A stretch of DNA of 64,000 nt from an uncultured Pseudomonadales bacterium (GCA_947488935.1 CANLBN010000001.1:558001-622000); one strand, 5' to 3'; shown: positions 22,866 through 33,952, numbered from the stretch's first letter. Numbers and translations: made by a program. Notes: generated by a model from the sequence alone, not told the origin.

Positions 22866-24410
22866 ATGCAACAGCTGAATCCTTCAGAAATTAGTGAAAT
22901 TATCAAGAGTCGTATCGATTCTCTCGATGTTGGTAGTGAAGCACAAAACGAAGGTACTGTCGTTTCGGTAACGGACGGTATTATTCGCATACACGGTCTT
23001 GCCGATGTAATGTACGGTGAGATGATTGAGTTTGAAGGTGGTGTCTACGGTATGGCATTGAACCTTGAGCGAGACTCTGTTGGTGCGGTAATCCTAGGTG
23101 ATTATAAAAGTGTGGCAGAAGGCCAGACTTGTAAATGTACCGGTCGTATTCTTGAAGTGCCAGTCGGTCCAGAATTACAAGGCCGTGTTGTTGATGCACT
23201 CGGTGTACCTATCGATGGTAAAGGTCCTATAGAAACTAAATTAACTGATGCGATTGAAAAAATTGCACCGGGTGTAATTGCGCGTCAATCAGTTGATCAA
23301 CCAGTACAACTTGGTTTAAAAGCTATTGATGCTATGGTTCCTGTTGGTCGTGGTCAGCGCGAGCTAATTATTGGTGACCGCCAAACCGGTAAAACAGCGA
23401 TTGCGGTTGATGCGATCATCAACCAAAAAGGTAAAGGCGTTAAGTGTATTTATGTTGCTGTTGGTCAGAAAGCAGCATCGGTAAACGCAGTTGTTCGTAA
23501 GCTTGAAGAACATGGTGCAATGGAGCATACCATTGTTGTTGCAGCCACTGCGTCAGACCCAGCTGCGATGCAGTTTTTGGCACCATTTGCGGGTTGTTCA
23601 ATGGGTGAATACTACCGAGACCGCGGTGAAGATGCGTTAATTATTTATGATGATCTAACCAAACAAGCTTGGGCATATCGTCAAATATCATTACTACTTC
23701 GTCGTCCACCGGGTCGTGAAGCTTATCCTGGTGATGTATTCTATTTGCATTCGCGTCTACTAGAACGTGCCTCACGTGTTAACGCTAAATACGTTGAAGA
23801 TTTTACTAATGGTGAAGTTAAAGGCCAAACAGGTTCATTAACAGCATTACCTATTATTGAAACACAAGCGGGTGATGTATCAGCATTCGTACCGACTAAC
23901 GTGATTTCTATCACCGATGGTCAGATCTTCCTTGAGACGGATTTATTTAACTCGGGTATTCGTCCAGCGATGAACGCCGGTGTTTCTGTGTCACGTGTGG
24001 GTGGTGCAGCGCAGACTAAGATCGTTAAAAAATTATCTGGTGGTATTCGTACCGCACTTGCGCAATATCGTGAATTAGCAGCGTTCTCTCAGTTTGCTTC
24101 TGATCTTGACGATGCGACAAAAGCACAGCTAGATCACGGTGAGCGTGTTACTGAGCTAATGAAGCAAAAGCAATATTCTCCACTTTCTATTGCAGAAATG
24201 GGTGTTGTACTTTATGCAGCTAACGAAGGTTATTTACAAGATGTACCAGTGACTAAAATTGGTTCATTCGAGTCTGCCCTACTTTCTTATATGGGATCTG
24301 AGCACGGCGATGTAATGAATAGCGTCAGTGAGTCTGGTAACTACGATAAAGAAATCGAAGAAACCTTTAAATCTGCATTAGATAAATTTAAAGCGACTCA
24401 AACTTGGTAG
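22866..24410 (+). CDS. atpA: F0F1 ATP synthase subunit alpha
   Basis: Alpha is the non-catalytic nucleotide-binding subunit of F1. The 514-residue protein opens [14 protein letters not shown]. It has Walker A GDRQTGKT near residue 170, the downstream [42 protein letters not shown] region (quoted in part for its known signature [10 protein letters not shown]), and [38 protein letters not shown] precedes the ATG. Two hairpins follow before atpG. Confidence 0.98.
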   Translation: MQQLNPSEISEIIKSRIDSLDVGSEAQNEGTVVSVTDGIIRIHGLADVMYGEMIEFEGGVYGMALNLERDSVGAVILGDYKSVAEGQTCKCTGRILEVPVGPELQGRVVDALGVPIDGKGPIETKLTDAIEKIAPGVIARQSVDQPVQLGLKAIDAMVPVGRGQRELIIGDRQTGKTAIAVDAIINQKGKGVKCIYVAVGQKAASVNAVVRKLEEHGAMEHTIVVAATASDPAAMQFLAPFAGCSMGEYYRDRGEDALIIYDDLTKQAWAYRQISLLLRRPPGREAYPGDVFYLHSRLLERASRVNAKYVEDFTNGEVKGQTGSLTALPIIETQAGDVSAFVPTNVISITDGQIFLETDLFNSGIRPAMNAGVSVSRVGGAAQTKIVKKLSGGIRTALAQYRELAAFSQFASDLDDATKAQLDHGERVTELMKQKQYSPLSIAEMGVVLYAANEGYLQDVPVTKIGSFESALLSYMGSEHGDVMNSVSESGNYDKEIEETFKSALDKFKATQTW

Positions 24411-24412
24411 TC

Positions 24413-24473
24413 ATTAACTTGCTCGCAAGTTAATAAAGCAATTGAATAGCTAGCCAAGCCTATAAAGCTTGGC
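24413..24473 (+). repeat. Two tandem hairpins in the atpA-atpG spacer
   Basis: The first (24413-24434) has perfect 10-base arms ATTAACTTGC/GCAAGTTAAT with a two-base loop. The second (24453-24473) has perfect 7-base arms GCCAAGC/GCTTGGC followed by ACTCTTTT. They may tune mRNA stability or partial termination inside the operon. Confidence 0.65.
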
Positions 24474-24504
24474 ACTCTTTTAGAAATATACAGCGGACAC
24501 GACA

Positions 24505-25368
24505 ATGGCTGGCGGAAAAGAAATACGTACACAGATTTCGAGTATCAAAAGTACGCAAAAAATTACTAGCGCAATGGAAATGGTTGCAGCGAGTAAAATG
24601 CGTAAAGCTCAAGATCGTATGGAATTAGGTAAACCCTACGCCCAACGTATACGGAATGTTGTAGGTCATATTGCTAATGCTAATCCAGAATATAAGCATC
24701 TTTATTTACAGGAACGAGAAGTAAAGCGAGTAGGTTTTATTGTTGTTTCTAGTGACCGAGGCTTGTGTGGTGGCTTAAACACTAATACTTTCAAAGCTGT
24801 TACACAAAGCATGAAAGAGTTTGCCGATCAAGAGATAGAGATTGATCTGTGCTTGGTTGGTGCTAAAGCAATTGGCTTTTTTAATAGCTATGGCGGCAAT
24901 ATCGAAGCAGCAGTGCGAGATATTGGCGAAGCACCAACGGTTGAGCAATTAATTGGTACCGTAAAAATTATGCTCGATGCTTATGCAGAAGGTAAAATTG
25001 ATCGCCTATTTTTAGTCGGTAACGAATTCGTTAACACGATGACACAAACGCCATTTGTTAACCAATTATTGCCATTAAAAGCAGATGACGATGAGACTTC
25101 ACGACAGCATTCGTGGGATTACCTTTACGAGCCAGATGCAAAAGAAATTCTTGATGGCTTATTGATTCGTTATATCGAATCACAAGTTTATCAAGCCGTA
25201 GTAGAAAATATTGCCTGTGAACAATCGGCGCGTATGCTTGCTATGAAAAATGCAACGGATAATGCGGGTGATATTATTGATGATCTACAACTGGTTTATA
25301 ACAAAGCAAGACAATCTGCAATTACTCAGGAGTTATCTGAGATTGTGAGTGGTGCTGCAGCCGTTTAA
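24505..25368 (+). CDS. atpG: F0F1 ATP synthase subunit gamma
   Basis: Gamma is the central rotor shaft of F1. The 287-residue protein opens [34 protein letters not shown] (the diagnostic N-terminal helix begins KEIRTQI). It continues with [12 protein letters not shown] and ends with [15 protein letters not shown] and [16 protein letters not shown]. The length and motifs are typical of proteobacteria. It lies between two hairpin-bearing spacers. Confidence 0.98.
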   Translation: MAGGKEIRTQISSIKSTQKITSAMEMVAASKMRKAQDRMELGKPYAQRIRNVVGHIANANPEYKHLYLQEREVKRVGFIVVSSDRGLCGGLNTNTFKAVTQSMKEFADQEIEIDLCLVGAKAIGFFNSYGGNIEAAVRDIGEAPTVEQLIGTVKIMLDAYAEGKIDRLFLVGNEFVNTMTQTPFVNQLLPLKADDDETSRQHSWDYLYEPDAKEILDGLLIRYIESQVYQAVVENIACEQSARMLAMKNATDNAGDIIDDLQLVYNKARQSAITQELSEIVSGAAAV

Positions 25369-25379
25369 GGCAAAAAAAC

Positions 25380-25406
25380 GTATGGTTAGCTTAAAGCTGA
25401 TCATAC
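25380..25406 (+). repeat. Hairpin in the atpG-atpD spacer
   Basis: A 27-base sequence folds with 12 consecutive pairs (two of them G-T wobbles) around a three-base loop, the arms starting GTATG and ending CATAC. No T-run follows. Confidence 0.6.
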
Positions 25407-25436
25407 ACATTGAATTATTAATTGAATTTAGCTTAA

Positions 25437-26858
<1,422 letters not shown>

Positions 26859-26878
26859 TTCTACTTAATAAAGTAGAA
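26859..26878 (+). repeat. Hairpin in the atpD-atpC spacer
   Basis: TTCTACTT and AAGTAGAA pair perfectly around a four-base loop directly after the atpD stop codon. It is not followed by a T-run. Confidence 0.6.
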
Positions 26879-26903
26879 ATGATAGAGAAATAGAGGAAAT
26901 ATT

Positions 26904-27329
26904 ATGGCTATGACCGTACATTGTGATATCGTCAGCGCAGAAGAGCAAATTTATTCTGGCCTTGTCAGTATGCTTGTTGCTGCCGGTAGTGAGGGCGATA
27001 TTGGTATATCATACGGTCATGCGCCATTACTAACAGGCTTAAAACCTGGCCCCATCCGTATTGTTAAGCAAGACGGTGAAGAAGATATATATTATGTATC
27101 TGGTGGCTTCCTAGAAGTGCAGCCAAATCATGTAACTGTACTCGCTGATACCGCGCTACGTGAAGAAGATATGGATGAAGCGGCGGCAATGAAAGCGAAA
27201 GAAGCGGCGGAGCAAAATATCACCAATGCAAGTGGTGATTTTAACTACTCTGCAGCAGCGATTCAATTAGCCGAAGCTACAGCGCAATTGAGAACACTAC
27301 AAGCAATTCGTAAGAAGACTGGCAGATAA
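26904..27329 (+). CDS. atpC: F0F1 ATP synthase subunit epsilon
   Basis: Epsilon is the regulatory subunit of the central stalk that can inhibit ATP hydrolysis. The 141-residue protein opens [17 protein letters not shown]. It has the beta-sandwich block [23 protein letters not shown] and [16 protein letters not shown], then a C-terminal helical hairpin ending [13 protein letters not shown]. The ATG at 26904 has GAGGAA upstream. It is last in the operon and is followed by an intrinsic terminator. Confidence 0.97.
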   Translation: MAMTVHCDIVSAEEQIYSGLVSMLVAAGSEGDIGISYGHAPLLTGLKPGPIRIVKQDGEEDIYYVSGGFLEVQPNHVTVLADTALREEDMDEAAAMKAKEAAEQNITNASGDFNYSAAAIQLAEATAQLRTLQAIRKKTGR

Positions 27330-27367
27330 CCCCCCTAAATTATACGTCTAGTTTTTTTGATAGTAGT

Positions 27368-27395
27368 AAAAAGGCAGCCTTAGCTGCCTTTTTTA
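27368..27395 (+). terminator. Intrinsic terminator of the atp operon
   Basis: GGCAGC and GCTGCC form a stem (extended by flanking A/T pairs) with loop CTTA, followed by six T. It lies 39 bases after the atpC stop and directly before the MITE-like element. Confidence 0.9.
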
Positions 27396-27400
27396 TTATA

Positions 27401-27661
27401 GGAACATCTGATTGACCTCGGATAATTTCTGGCTTACAGGTGTCTCCGAGATCAAGGCGGTTCTTTGTAGTAATGTCTAGACCTTACAAAAAGAGGTAAC
27501 ACAGAGATTGGTGACACCTGCAAGCTCCGCAGGGCGTGACTAAAATGCACTTATGCTGCCTTGTACTTCTTGCTAAGGGCTACGGCCATTAGCAAGAAGT
27601 ACGCCTTGCTTAAGTAGATTTTAGACTCACGCAGAAATCTTCGAGGTCAATCAGATGTTCC
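27401..27661. mobile_element. MITE-like element, 261 bp, perfect 20-bp terminal inverted repeats
   Basis: The left end GGAACATCTGATTGACCTCG (27401-27420) is the exact reverse complement of the right end (27642-27661). TATA flanks both sides, consistent with a TA or TATA target duplication. There is no open frame inside. The interior is highly structured: a hairpin with 14-base perfect arms GTACTTCTTGCTAA (27563-27602), and CAGGTGTC (27437-27444) pairing with GACACCTG (27513-27520). A degenerate copy of the end (CGAGATCAA, 27447-27455) is also present. A non-autonomous transposable element moved in trans is the best fit. No second copy was noticed in the window. Confidence 0.75.
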
Positions 27662-27727
27662 TATATGGCATAACGCTTTTAGTACCTGTAATATTTCTAC
27701 CAAAGCACACCACAAAAAGATACCACT

Positions 27728-29098
27728 ATGATATTAGATATTGTGATTTTAGCGGCCGGTAAAGGCACGCGGATGAAATCTAAATTACCGAAGGTTCTCC
27801 ATAATGTTGCTGGTACATCGATGCTGGCTCATGTTGTTAATACAGCTAATCGACTGGCTTGTGATAATTTGCATATTGTTACAGGTCATGGTGGCGAGAC
27901 AGTTGTTAAAGAATTTTCTAACAATAGTACGATTAACTTTATCAGCCAAGAGCAGCAGTTAGGTACAGGTCACGCAGTACAGCAGTGCCTGGAGTATCTA
28001 ACAGAAGAGTCTATTACGCTAATTTTATATGGCGATGTTCCTCTGATAAAAGCGGCAACCTTACAAAACCTGTTAAGCCGCGTCAGCAACGATAGCTTAG
28101 GCTTACTTACTGTCGTGATGGAGGATCCAACAGGTTATGGCAGAATAGTCAGAAACGAACAAGGCATCGTGCAAAATATTACAGAACAAAAAGATGCCAG
28201 TGTAAAAGACCTTGCGATCAAAGAAGTCAATACGGGAATTATCGCGGTTAAAACGCAGGCCTTAAAAAAATGGCTACCCCAGTTATCAAACGATAATGCT
28301 CAAGGTGAATACTACCTAACCGATATTATTGCTATGGCTGTTGCTGACAATATCGAAGTCATTACCCAACAGCCGGATCAGGCCTGGGAAGTGATCGGTG
28401 TTAATAATAGAATTCAACAGGCACAATTAGAGCGTATTTACCAACAACAGCTATCTGAAGAGCTAATGGAACAAGGTGTCAGTTTATTAGACCCTGATCG
28501 CTTTGATTGTCGTGGAGAGTTAAGCTGTGGCAACGATGTTGTTATTGATATTAACTGTGTTTTTGAGGGCAATAATCGCTTAGGTAATGGTGTACTTATT
28601 GGCCCTAATTGTTTGATTAAAAACGCAACAATAGCGGACAATACTGTCGTCCATGCCAACAGTGTTATTGAAGATACAAACATTGGTAGCGATTGTTTGA
28701 TTGGCCCCTTTGCAAGACTGCGCCCGGGCACAGTATTAAAAAATAATGCAAAAATTGGTAACTTTGTTGAGACCAAAAAAGCAATGATAGGCCAAGGCAG
28801 TAAAGTTAATCACTTAAGCTATATCGGTGATGCCCAATTAGGTGAAGATGTTAATATCGGTGCAGGTACAATTACTTGCAATTACGATGGGGTTAATAAA
28901 CACCAAACAGTGATTGGCGACAATGTTTTTGTTGGCTCAAATACTTCTCTCGTTGCACCTCTTAACTTGGGCTCTGGTGCGACCGTTGGTGCAGGTTCAA
29001 CGGTCAATAAAAATGTCGATGAAGATGCGCTTGCGTTGACGCGCTCACCGCAAAAAGCGATCAAGAATTGGACACGCCCCACAAAAATTAATAAGTAA
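27728..29098 (+). CDS. glmU: Bifunctional UDP-N-acetylglucosamine pyrophosphorylase / glucosamine-1-phosphate N-acetyltransferase
   Basis: GlmU makes UDP-GlcNAc for peptidoglycan and LPS. The 456-residue length is typical. The N-terminal uridyltransferase has LAAGKGTRMKSKLPKVLH, GTGHAVQQ and YGDVPLI. The C-terminal left-handed beta-helix has the hexapeptide repeats, RLRPGT, GNFVETKKA and the acetyltransferase NHLSYIGDAQLG and GAGTITCNYDGV. glmS follows after 40 bases, so the pair supplies and uses glucosamine phosphate. The MITE-like element lies just upstream and may carry or disturb its promoter. Confidence 0.98.
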   Translation: MILDIVILAAGKGTRMKSKLPKVLHNVAGTSMLAHVVNTANRLACDNLHIVTGHGGETVVKEFSNNSTINFISQEQQLGTGHAVQQCLEYLTEESITLILYGDVPLIKAATLQNLLSRVSNDSLGLLTVVMEDPTGYGRIVRNEQGIVQNITEQKDASVKDLAIKEVNTGIIAVKTQALKKWLPQLSNDNAQGEYYLTDIIAMAVADNIEVITQQPDQAWEVIGVNNRIQQAQLERIYQQQLSEELMEQGVSLLDPDRFDCRGELSCGNDVVIDINCVFEGNNRLGNGVLIGPNCLIKNATIADNTVVHANSVIEDTNIGSDCLIGPFARLRPGTVLKNNAKIGNFVETKKAMIGQGSKVNHLSYIGDAQLGEDVNIGAGTITCNYDGVNKHQTVIGDNVFVGSNTSLVAPLNLGSGATVGAGSTVNKNVDEDALALTRSPQKAIKNWTRPTKINK

Positions 29099-29138
29099 CG
29101 CTTAATAAAAATAGAAAGTAAAAGTAATAGGAAAAGCT

Positions 29139-30965
29139 ATGTGTGGAATTGTTGGTGCTATTTCAAGCCGTAATGTCACAAATATATTACTAGAAGGGTT
29201 AAGGCGCCTCGAGTATAGAGGTTATGATTCAGCGGGTCTTGCCGTTATCCAAAACAATAAACTTGAGATAAGAAAAGAGCCAGGCAAGGTTGTTAATCTT
29301 GAGGAAAGCTTAGATAAACTGCCTGCTAAATCTCCCATTGGTATCGCACATACTCGCTGGGCAACACATGGTAAGCCTACAAAAACTAATGCGCATCCAC
29401 ATTACTCAAGTTCTATAGCTGTCGTACACAACGGTATTATCGAAAACCATGAGTTATTAAAAAAAGAACTGATAAGCAGCGGTTATGAATTTATCAGTGA
29501 TACTGATACGGAAGTTATTGCACATTTAGTTAATAGTTTTATTAAAAGCGGTGAAAGCTTATTTGATGCAGTTACTAAAACTGTCGCACGTTGTGATGGC
29601 GCCTATGCCCTTGCAGTTATGGATGCTAATGATCCAGAGAGAATAGTAGTCACCCGCGAGGGCAGCCCTTTAGTGATTGGTATTGGTATCGATGAAAACT
29701 TTATTGCCTCAGATCAGCTTGCCCTAAGGCAAGTTACCGATCGTTTTATTTATTTAGAAGAGGGTGATATAGCCGAGATTACAGCGGAGAGTATCTCGAT
29801 ATTTGATAAAGCGTTAAATCCAGTAGAGCGAGCTCAAGAAAAACTAGTCGGTAATGAACAAAAAGCCACTAGAGGTAAATATCGCCACTATATGCTTAAA
29901 GAAATTTACGAGCAGCCAAAAGTTATAGAACAAACCTTACAAGGTAGATTGGGTAAAAACCAAGTATTAGAGGCGTGCTTTGGGGCAAGCGCTAAGGCAA
30001 TCTTTGATCAAGTTGATCATGTACAAATTATTGCTTGTGGTACGAGTTTCCATGCCGGTATGGTTGCGAAGTATTGGCTAGAAGGCTGGGGCAACATTGC
30101 CTGCTCAATCGAAGTAGCCAGTGAATTTCGCTATAGAAAAGTCGTTGTCCCAAAAAACTCTTTAATAGTTACCATCTCTCAATCAGGTGAAACCGCTGAT
30201 ACCCTAGCTGCCTTACGTAAGGCAAAAAAAGAGGGATACTTATCGTCGCTGACTATTTGTAATGTGCCCAATAGTGCCCTCGTTCGGGAGTCTGATCTTA
30301 GTTTAATGACAGAGGCTGGCACCGAGATTGGTGTGGCATCCACGAAAGCATTTACAACGCAGCTAGTTGCACTGCAATTATTAAGTATCGTCTTGGGTCG
30401 TCGCAAAGGCCTGAGTCTTGAGCAAGAAGCCGATATGGTTACTGCGCTTAAAAAACTACCTGCTCTGTGCAAAGAAGTATTAACACTTGATAAAGAAATC
30501 GAATTACTCAGCGAAGTTTTTGTAGAAAAACACCATGCATTATTTTTAGGTAGAGGTATCCACTACCCTATTGCCTTAGAAGGCGCGCTAAAGCTTAAAG
30601 AAATCTCTTACATACATGCAGAAGCCTACCCTGCTGGCGAACTTAAGCACGGCCCGCTTGCATTAGTCGACAGCGACATGCCCGTTATTTCTGTTGCACC
30701 TAACGATGAACTTATTGATAAATTAAAATCTAATTTAGAGGAGGTGCATGCGCGCGGTGGGCAGCTATTTGTATTTGCAGATACCAATACTGATTTTAAA
30801 GAAACCAACGAATTTAAAGTGATACACCTACCTAAAGTACCCCATGGTTTAACGGCTATTGTGTATACCCTACCTTTACAGCTATTGTCCTATCATGTAG
30901 CTATACAAAAAGGCACCGATGTCGACCAACCAAGGAATTTAGCCAAATCAGTCACAGTGGAATAA
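29139..30965 (+). CDS. glmS: Glutamine--fructose-6-phosphate aminotransferase (isomerizing)
   Basis: GlmS makes glucosamine-6-phosphate from fructose-6-phosphate and glutamine, the first step to UDP-GlcNAc. The 608-residue protein starts MCGIVGAI with the N-terminal nucleophile Cys (after Met removal). It has HTRWATHGKPT and HNGIIENH in the glutaminase domain. Two SIS domains follow with CGTSFHAG, TISQSGETADTLAALR and the C-terminal LPKVPHGLTAIVY and QPRNLAKSVTVE. RBS AATAGGAAAAG precedes the ATG. No glmS ribozyme-like leader is apparent, as expected for this class. Confidence 0.98.
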   Translation: MCGIVGAISSRNVTNILLEGLRRLEYRGYDSAGLAVIQNNKLEIRKEPGKVVNLEESLDKLPAKSPIGIAHTRWATHGKPTKTNAHPHYSSSIAVVHNGIIENHELLKKELISSGYEFISDTDTEVIAHLVNSFIKSGESLFDAVTKTVARCDGAYALAVMDANDPERIVVTREGSPLVIGIGIDENFIASDQLALRQVTDRFIYLEEGDIAEITAESISIFDKALNPVERAQEKLVGNEQKATRGKYRHYMLKEIYEQPKVIEQTLQGRLGKNQVLEACFGASAKAIFDQVDHVQIIACGTSFHAGMVAKYWLEGWGNIACSIEVASEFRYRKVVVPKNSLIVTISQSGETADTLAALRKAKKEGYLSSLTICNVPNSALVRESDLSLMTEAGTEIGVASTKAFTTQLVALQLLSIVLGRRKGLSLEQEADMVTALKKLPALCKEVLTLDKEIELLSEVFVEKHHALFLGRGIHYPIALEGALKLKEISYIHAEAYPAGELKHGPLALVDSDMPVISVAPNDELIDKLKSNLEEVHARGGQLFVFADTNTDFKETNEFKVIHLPKVPHGLTAIVYTLPLQLLSYHVAIQKGTDVDQPRNLAKSVTVE

Positions 30966-30989
30966 TCAATAAATAGACTGGAGAGAGTT

Positions 30990-31538
30990 ATCAAACTATT
31001 TTATAAGATAAGTTCGATAGGATTATTTTTACTAGTCTCACTGTTTATATCCGCAATAGCAGAAAATGCAGTAGTTGATAAAATAATAAAACTGCCTAGT
31101 TACTCCTTTAAATATTCCGTAAAAACCACAGCGAAGCAAGAGACAATTTGGGGCTTGTGGGCTGATGTAGAACACTGGAAGAAGTTCGATACCTTGTTGG
31201 AGTACTCCTATCTAAAAGACCCCAAGATTTTTAAAAAAGGCGCAATTGGCTATGTTAAGGCCTCTGGTGCACCAAAAACAAAATTTAAAATAACACGTTA
31301 TAAAGAAGGCGTTTATTTTACAGAGAAGCTGTACCTACCATTTTATAACTCGCTAGATTTACAGCGCTACTTCGAAAAAAGCGAAACCGGCGAGACGATT
31401 TTTACCCACGAAGTAAATTTTAAAGGCCCGCTAAAAAGCGTTTTATTTTTCTTTTTAAATAAATCATTTAAAAAGGAATTACCTTTGGTTATGAATCGAC
31501 TCAAAAATGTTGCCGAAGAGCAAGAGAATATAAAATAA
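30990..31538 (+). CDS. SRPBCC-family protein with N-terminal signal/anchor; non-canonical start
   Basis: The frame is open from just after the glmS stop. It encodes a basic start (KLFYK), a hydrophobic helix (IGLFLLVSLFISAIA), then a START/polyketide-cyclase-like fold: YSFKYSVKTTAKQETIWGLW, ADVEHWKKFDTLLEYSYL, and a C-terminal amphipathic helix. No ATG, GTG or TTG is in frame before TTG 31155, which would remove the first strand and helix of the fold. GGAGAGAG at 30980-30987 points to initiation at ATC 30990 or a nearby codon. About 182 residues would result. Function is unknown; the family binds hydrophobic ligands. It is 24 bases from glmS, so probably co-transcribed. Confidence 0.6.
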   Translation: MKLFYKISSIGLFLLVSLFISAIAENAVVDKIIKLPSYSFKYSVKTTAKQETIWGLWADVEHWKKFDTLLEYSYLKDPKIFKKGAIGYVKASGAPKTKFKITRYKEGVYFTEKLYLPFYNSLDLQRYFEKSETGETIFTHEVNFKGPLKSVLFFFLNKSFKKELPLVMNRLKNVAEEQENIK

Positions 31539-31593
31539 GCACCAATACCCTTTCTTGTGTTACCCCTTAGTACTAAGCAGCTAAGTTACCTGA

Positions 31594-31616
31594 TCGATAG
31601 CAAGGTCTGCTATCGA
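31594..31616 (+). terminator. Hairpin after the SRPBCC gene
   Basis: TCGATAGCA and TGCTATCGA pair perfectly around a five-base loop. An A-rich rather than T-rich tract follows, so termination strength is uncertain. Confidence 0.45.
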
Positions 31617-31626
31617 CTAAAAATAG

Positions 31627-31642
31627 CTGAATAAATTTACAG
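31627..31642. promoter_or_regulatory. Predicted LexA (SOS) box upstream of uvrD
   Basis: CTG-N10-CAG with an AT-only spacer, read CTGAATAAATTTACAG, fits the gammaproteobacterial LexA consensus except for one base in the left CTGT. It lies 51 bases before the uvrD start. uvrD is SOS-regulated in E. coli. Confidence 0.6.
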
Positions 31643-31692
31643 TACTGATAGAATACCAGTCACTACATTTCTGACGAACTAGGCTTATTTTA

Positions 31693-33921
31693 ATGGATGT
31701 TTCTCAAATTTTGGATGGCTTAAATGATGCCCAGCGCGAGGCAGTTACCGCAAAGCCGAGTAACCAATTGATACTCGCTGGTGCTGGCAGTGGCAAAACA
31801 CGGGTACTAGTACATCGTATTGCCTGGCTGATACAGGTAGAGAATGTATCTCCCTACTCCATTATGGCCGTTACTTTTACCAATAAAGCGGCCAAAGAGA
31901 TGCGAGCACGGCTAGAGCAGCTGCTATCTGGTACATTCGTCGGCTCTACCCGCGCTATGTGGGTGGGTACTTTTCATGGACTTGCGCATCGTTTATTAAA
32001 AACACATTGGCAAGATGTGGGGCTACCTCAGGCCTTTCAAATACTCGATAGCGATGACCAATTGCGCTTAGTTAAACGTATTTGTCAAAACCTACAGTTA
32101 GATGAGACACGTTGGCCGCCAAGGCAAGCCCAGTGGTATATAAACCATCAAAAAGACGAAGGCATTCGGCCACAATATATTCAAGCAAGCGCAGACCCCT
32201 ACGAGACCACGATGCTTAAGGTTTACCAAGCCTACGAAGATTTATGTCGTCAGTCAGGATTGGTAGACTTTGGCGAGCTGCTGCTGCGTGCCCATGAACT
32301 GCTATTAAATAACCCTGATATTCTCAAACACTATCAACAGCGCTTCCCTTTCTTACTCGTTGATGAGTTTCAAGATACGAACACCATTCAATACGCTTGG
32401 CTACGTGTGCTCGCGGGCCAAACAGGTTTTGTATCGGCAGTGGGTGATGATGACCAGTCTATTTATGGTTGGCGTGGTGCAAAAATAGAAAATATTCGAA
32501 GCTTTGAGCAAGACTTTAGCGAGGCACAAACGGTCAAGTTAGAACAAAACTATCGCTCCACGGGCTTAATCCTAAAAGCAGCCAATGGTGTCATTAGCAA
32601 TAACATTGGTCGCTTAGGTAAAGAATTGCGTACAGATGGTAAAGATGGCGACCCTATTAGTTTATATGCGGCCTTTAACGAGCAGGATGAAGCGCGCTTT
32701 ATTGTTAATAATATTTCAAGCTGGGTTAAGGATGGCCGCCGCTACGATAGCTGCGCCATTGTTTATCGCTCCAATGCGCAATCGCGTGTGTTAGAAGAAG
32801 TGTTACTAAGAGAGAACATCGCCTATCGTATTTATGGTGGCCAGCGCTTTTATGACCGCTTAGAAATTAAAAATGCATTATCTTATTTGCGTTTAATGGT
32901 AAACCGACACGACGATACAGCACTTGAGCGCGTGATTAATACACCCACGCGAGGCATCGGTGGTAAAACCGTCGACAATATTCGCCTACATGCGCGTAGT
33001 GAGGGCTGCTCCCTTTGGCAAGCAGCACAACAGCTTATCGCCAATAAAGCATTAACGGCCAGAGCTGCTAATGCGATTGCCAGTTTTATAGAACTTATCG
33101 ATAATCTTGAAAAAAACAATGTTGAAAAGCCCTTAGAAGAACAAGCCGATGGTGTACTCAAGCAAACGGGCTTATTAGAGTTTCATCGCAATGAGAAAGG
33201 CGAAAAAGGTCAGGCACGGGTAGAAAACTTAGAAGAGTTAGTCAATGCCTGTAAAGTATTTAACCCTGCCGATACAGCTACACCACTTGATCAAAACGAC
33301 TTAGCCAACGAAGAAGAGCCATCGTTACTCATGCAATTTTTAGACAGTGCCTCACTCGATGCGGGTGATAGCCAAGCGGATGAATACGATGATGCAGTGC
33401 AGTTAATGACCTTACACTCTGCAAAGGGCTTAGAATTCCCTTGTGTGTTTATTGCAGGTATGGAGGAAAATCTATTTCCTCATAAAATGTCGATTGAAGA
33501 CCCCGACCGCTTAGAAGAAGAGCGCCGCCTTTGTTATGTAGGTATAACGCGCGCAATGGAAAAACTCACCATTAGTTATGCCGAAGCAAGGCGTATGCAT
33601 GGTACAGAGACATTTAATCGTGTCTCTCGTTTTGTTAAAGAAATACCCGAAGAGTGTCTGCACGAGATTCGTCTAAAAACCGAGGTAAAAAGGCCGGTAA
33701 ATTATGGCGCAAGCTATTCTAAACCTTCTTATAAAAGTATTGAGAAAAATGATAATCAAGAAGGGTTTTATTTAGGTCAGAGAGTAGCCCACAAAAAATT
33801 TGGTGAGGGCGTTATTATTCATTTTGAAGGACAAGGTGGCGCTGCAAGGGTACAAGTTAATTTTGATGGTGGTGGTAGCAAGTGGTTAGTATTGCAATAT
33901 GCAAATCTAGTCGGGTTATAA
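31693..33921 (+). CDS. uvrD: DNA helicase II (UvrD)
   Basis: UvrD is an SF1A 3'-5' helicase in nucleotide-excision and mismatch repair. The 742-residue protein has Walker A GAGSGKT at 30-36, TFTNKAAKEM, LLVDEFQDTN, GDDDQSIYGWRGA and LEQNYRS. Motif V LMTLHSAKGLEFPCVFIAGMEE and motif VI RRLCYVGITRAMEKL follow. The C-terminal Tudor-like segment VAHKKFGEGVIIHFEGQG separates UvrD from Rep. A probable LexA box precedes it and a hairpin follows its stop. Confidence 0.97.
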   Translation: MDVSQILDGLNDAQREAVTAKPSNQLILAGAGSGKTRVLVHRIAWLIQVENVSPYSIMAVTFTNKAAKEMRARLEQLLSGTFVGSTRAMWVGTFHGLAHRLLKTHWQDVGLPQAFQILDSDDQLRLVKRICQNLQLDETRWPPRQAQWYINHQKDEGIRPQYIQASADPYETTMLKVYQAYEDLCRQSGLVDFGELLLRAHELLLNNPDILKHYQQRFPFLLVDEFQDTNTIQYAWLRVLAGQTGFVSAVGDDDQSIYGWRGAKIENIRSFEQDFSEAQTVKLEQNYRSTGLILKAANGVISNNIGRLGKELRTDGKDGDPISLYAAFNEQDEARFIVNNISSWVKDGRRYDSCAIVYRSNAQSRVLEEVLLRENIAYRIYGGQRFYDRLEIKNALSYLRLMVNRHDDTALERVINTPTRGIGGKTVDNIRLHARSEGCSLWQAAQQLIANKALTARAANAIASFIELIDNLEKNNVEKPLEEQADGVLKQTGLLEFHRNEKGEKGQARVENLEELVNACKVFNPADTATPLDQNDLANEEEPSLLMQFLDSASLDAGDSQADEYDDAVQLMTLHSAKGLEFPCVFIAGMEENLFPHKMSIEDPDRLEEERRLCYVGITRAMEKLTISYAEARRMHGTETFNRVSRFVKEIPEECLHEIRLKTEVKRPVNYGASYSKPSYKSIEKNDNQEGFYLGQRVAHKKFGEGVIIHFEGQGGAARVQVNFDGGGSKWLVLQYANLVGL

Positions 33922-33924
33922 ATT

Positions 33925-33952
33925 GCCGATAAATTTTTGTAAAATTATCGGC
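33925..33952. terminator. Hairpin after uvrD
   Basis: GCCGATAA and TTATCGGC pair perfectly around a 12-base T/A-rich loop, directly after the uvrD stop. It could act as a weak terminator. Confidence 0.4.

Noticed and set aside
23762..23780. CACGTG in atpA as a third parS site
   Set aside because: Flanks do not match TGTT/AACA symmetry; the same is true of CACGTG in atpD, dsbA and ugd.
27447..27455. CGAGATCAA inside the MITE-like element as a second complete end
   Set aside because: Only nine to ten bases match the terminal repeat with one mismatch, so it is a degenerate internal copy, not a nested element end.
29098..29139. glmS ribozyme/riboswitch
   Set aside because: The glmU-glmS spacer is only 40 bases and the ribozyme is known mainly from Gram-positives.
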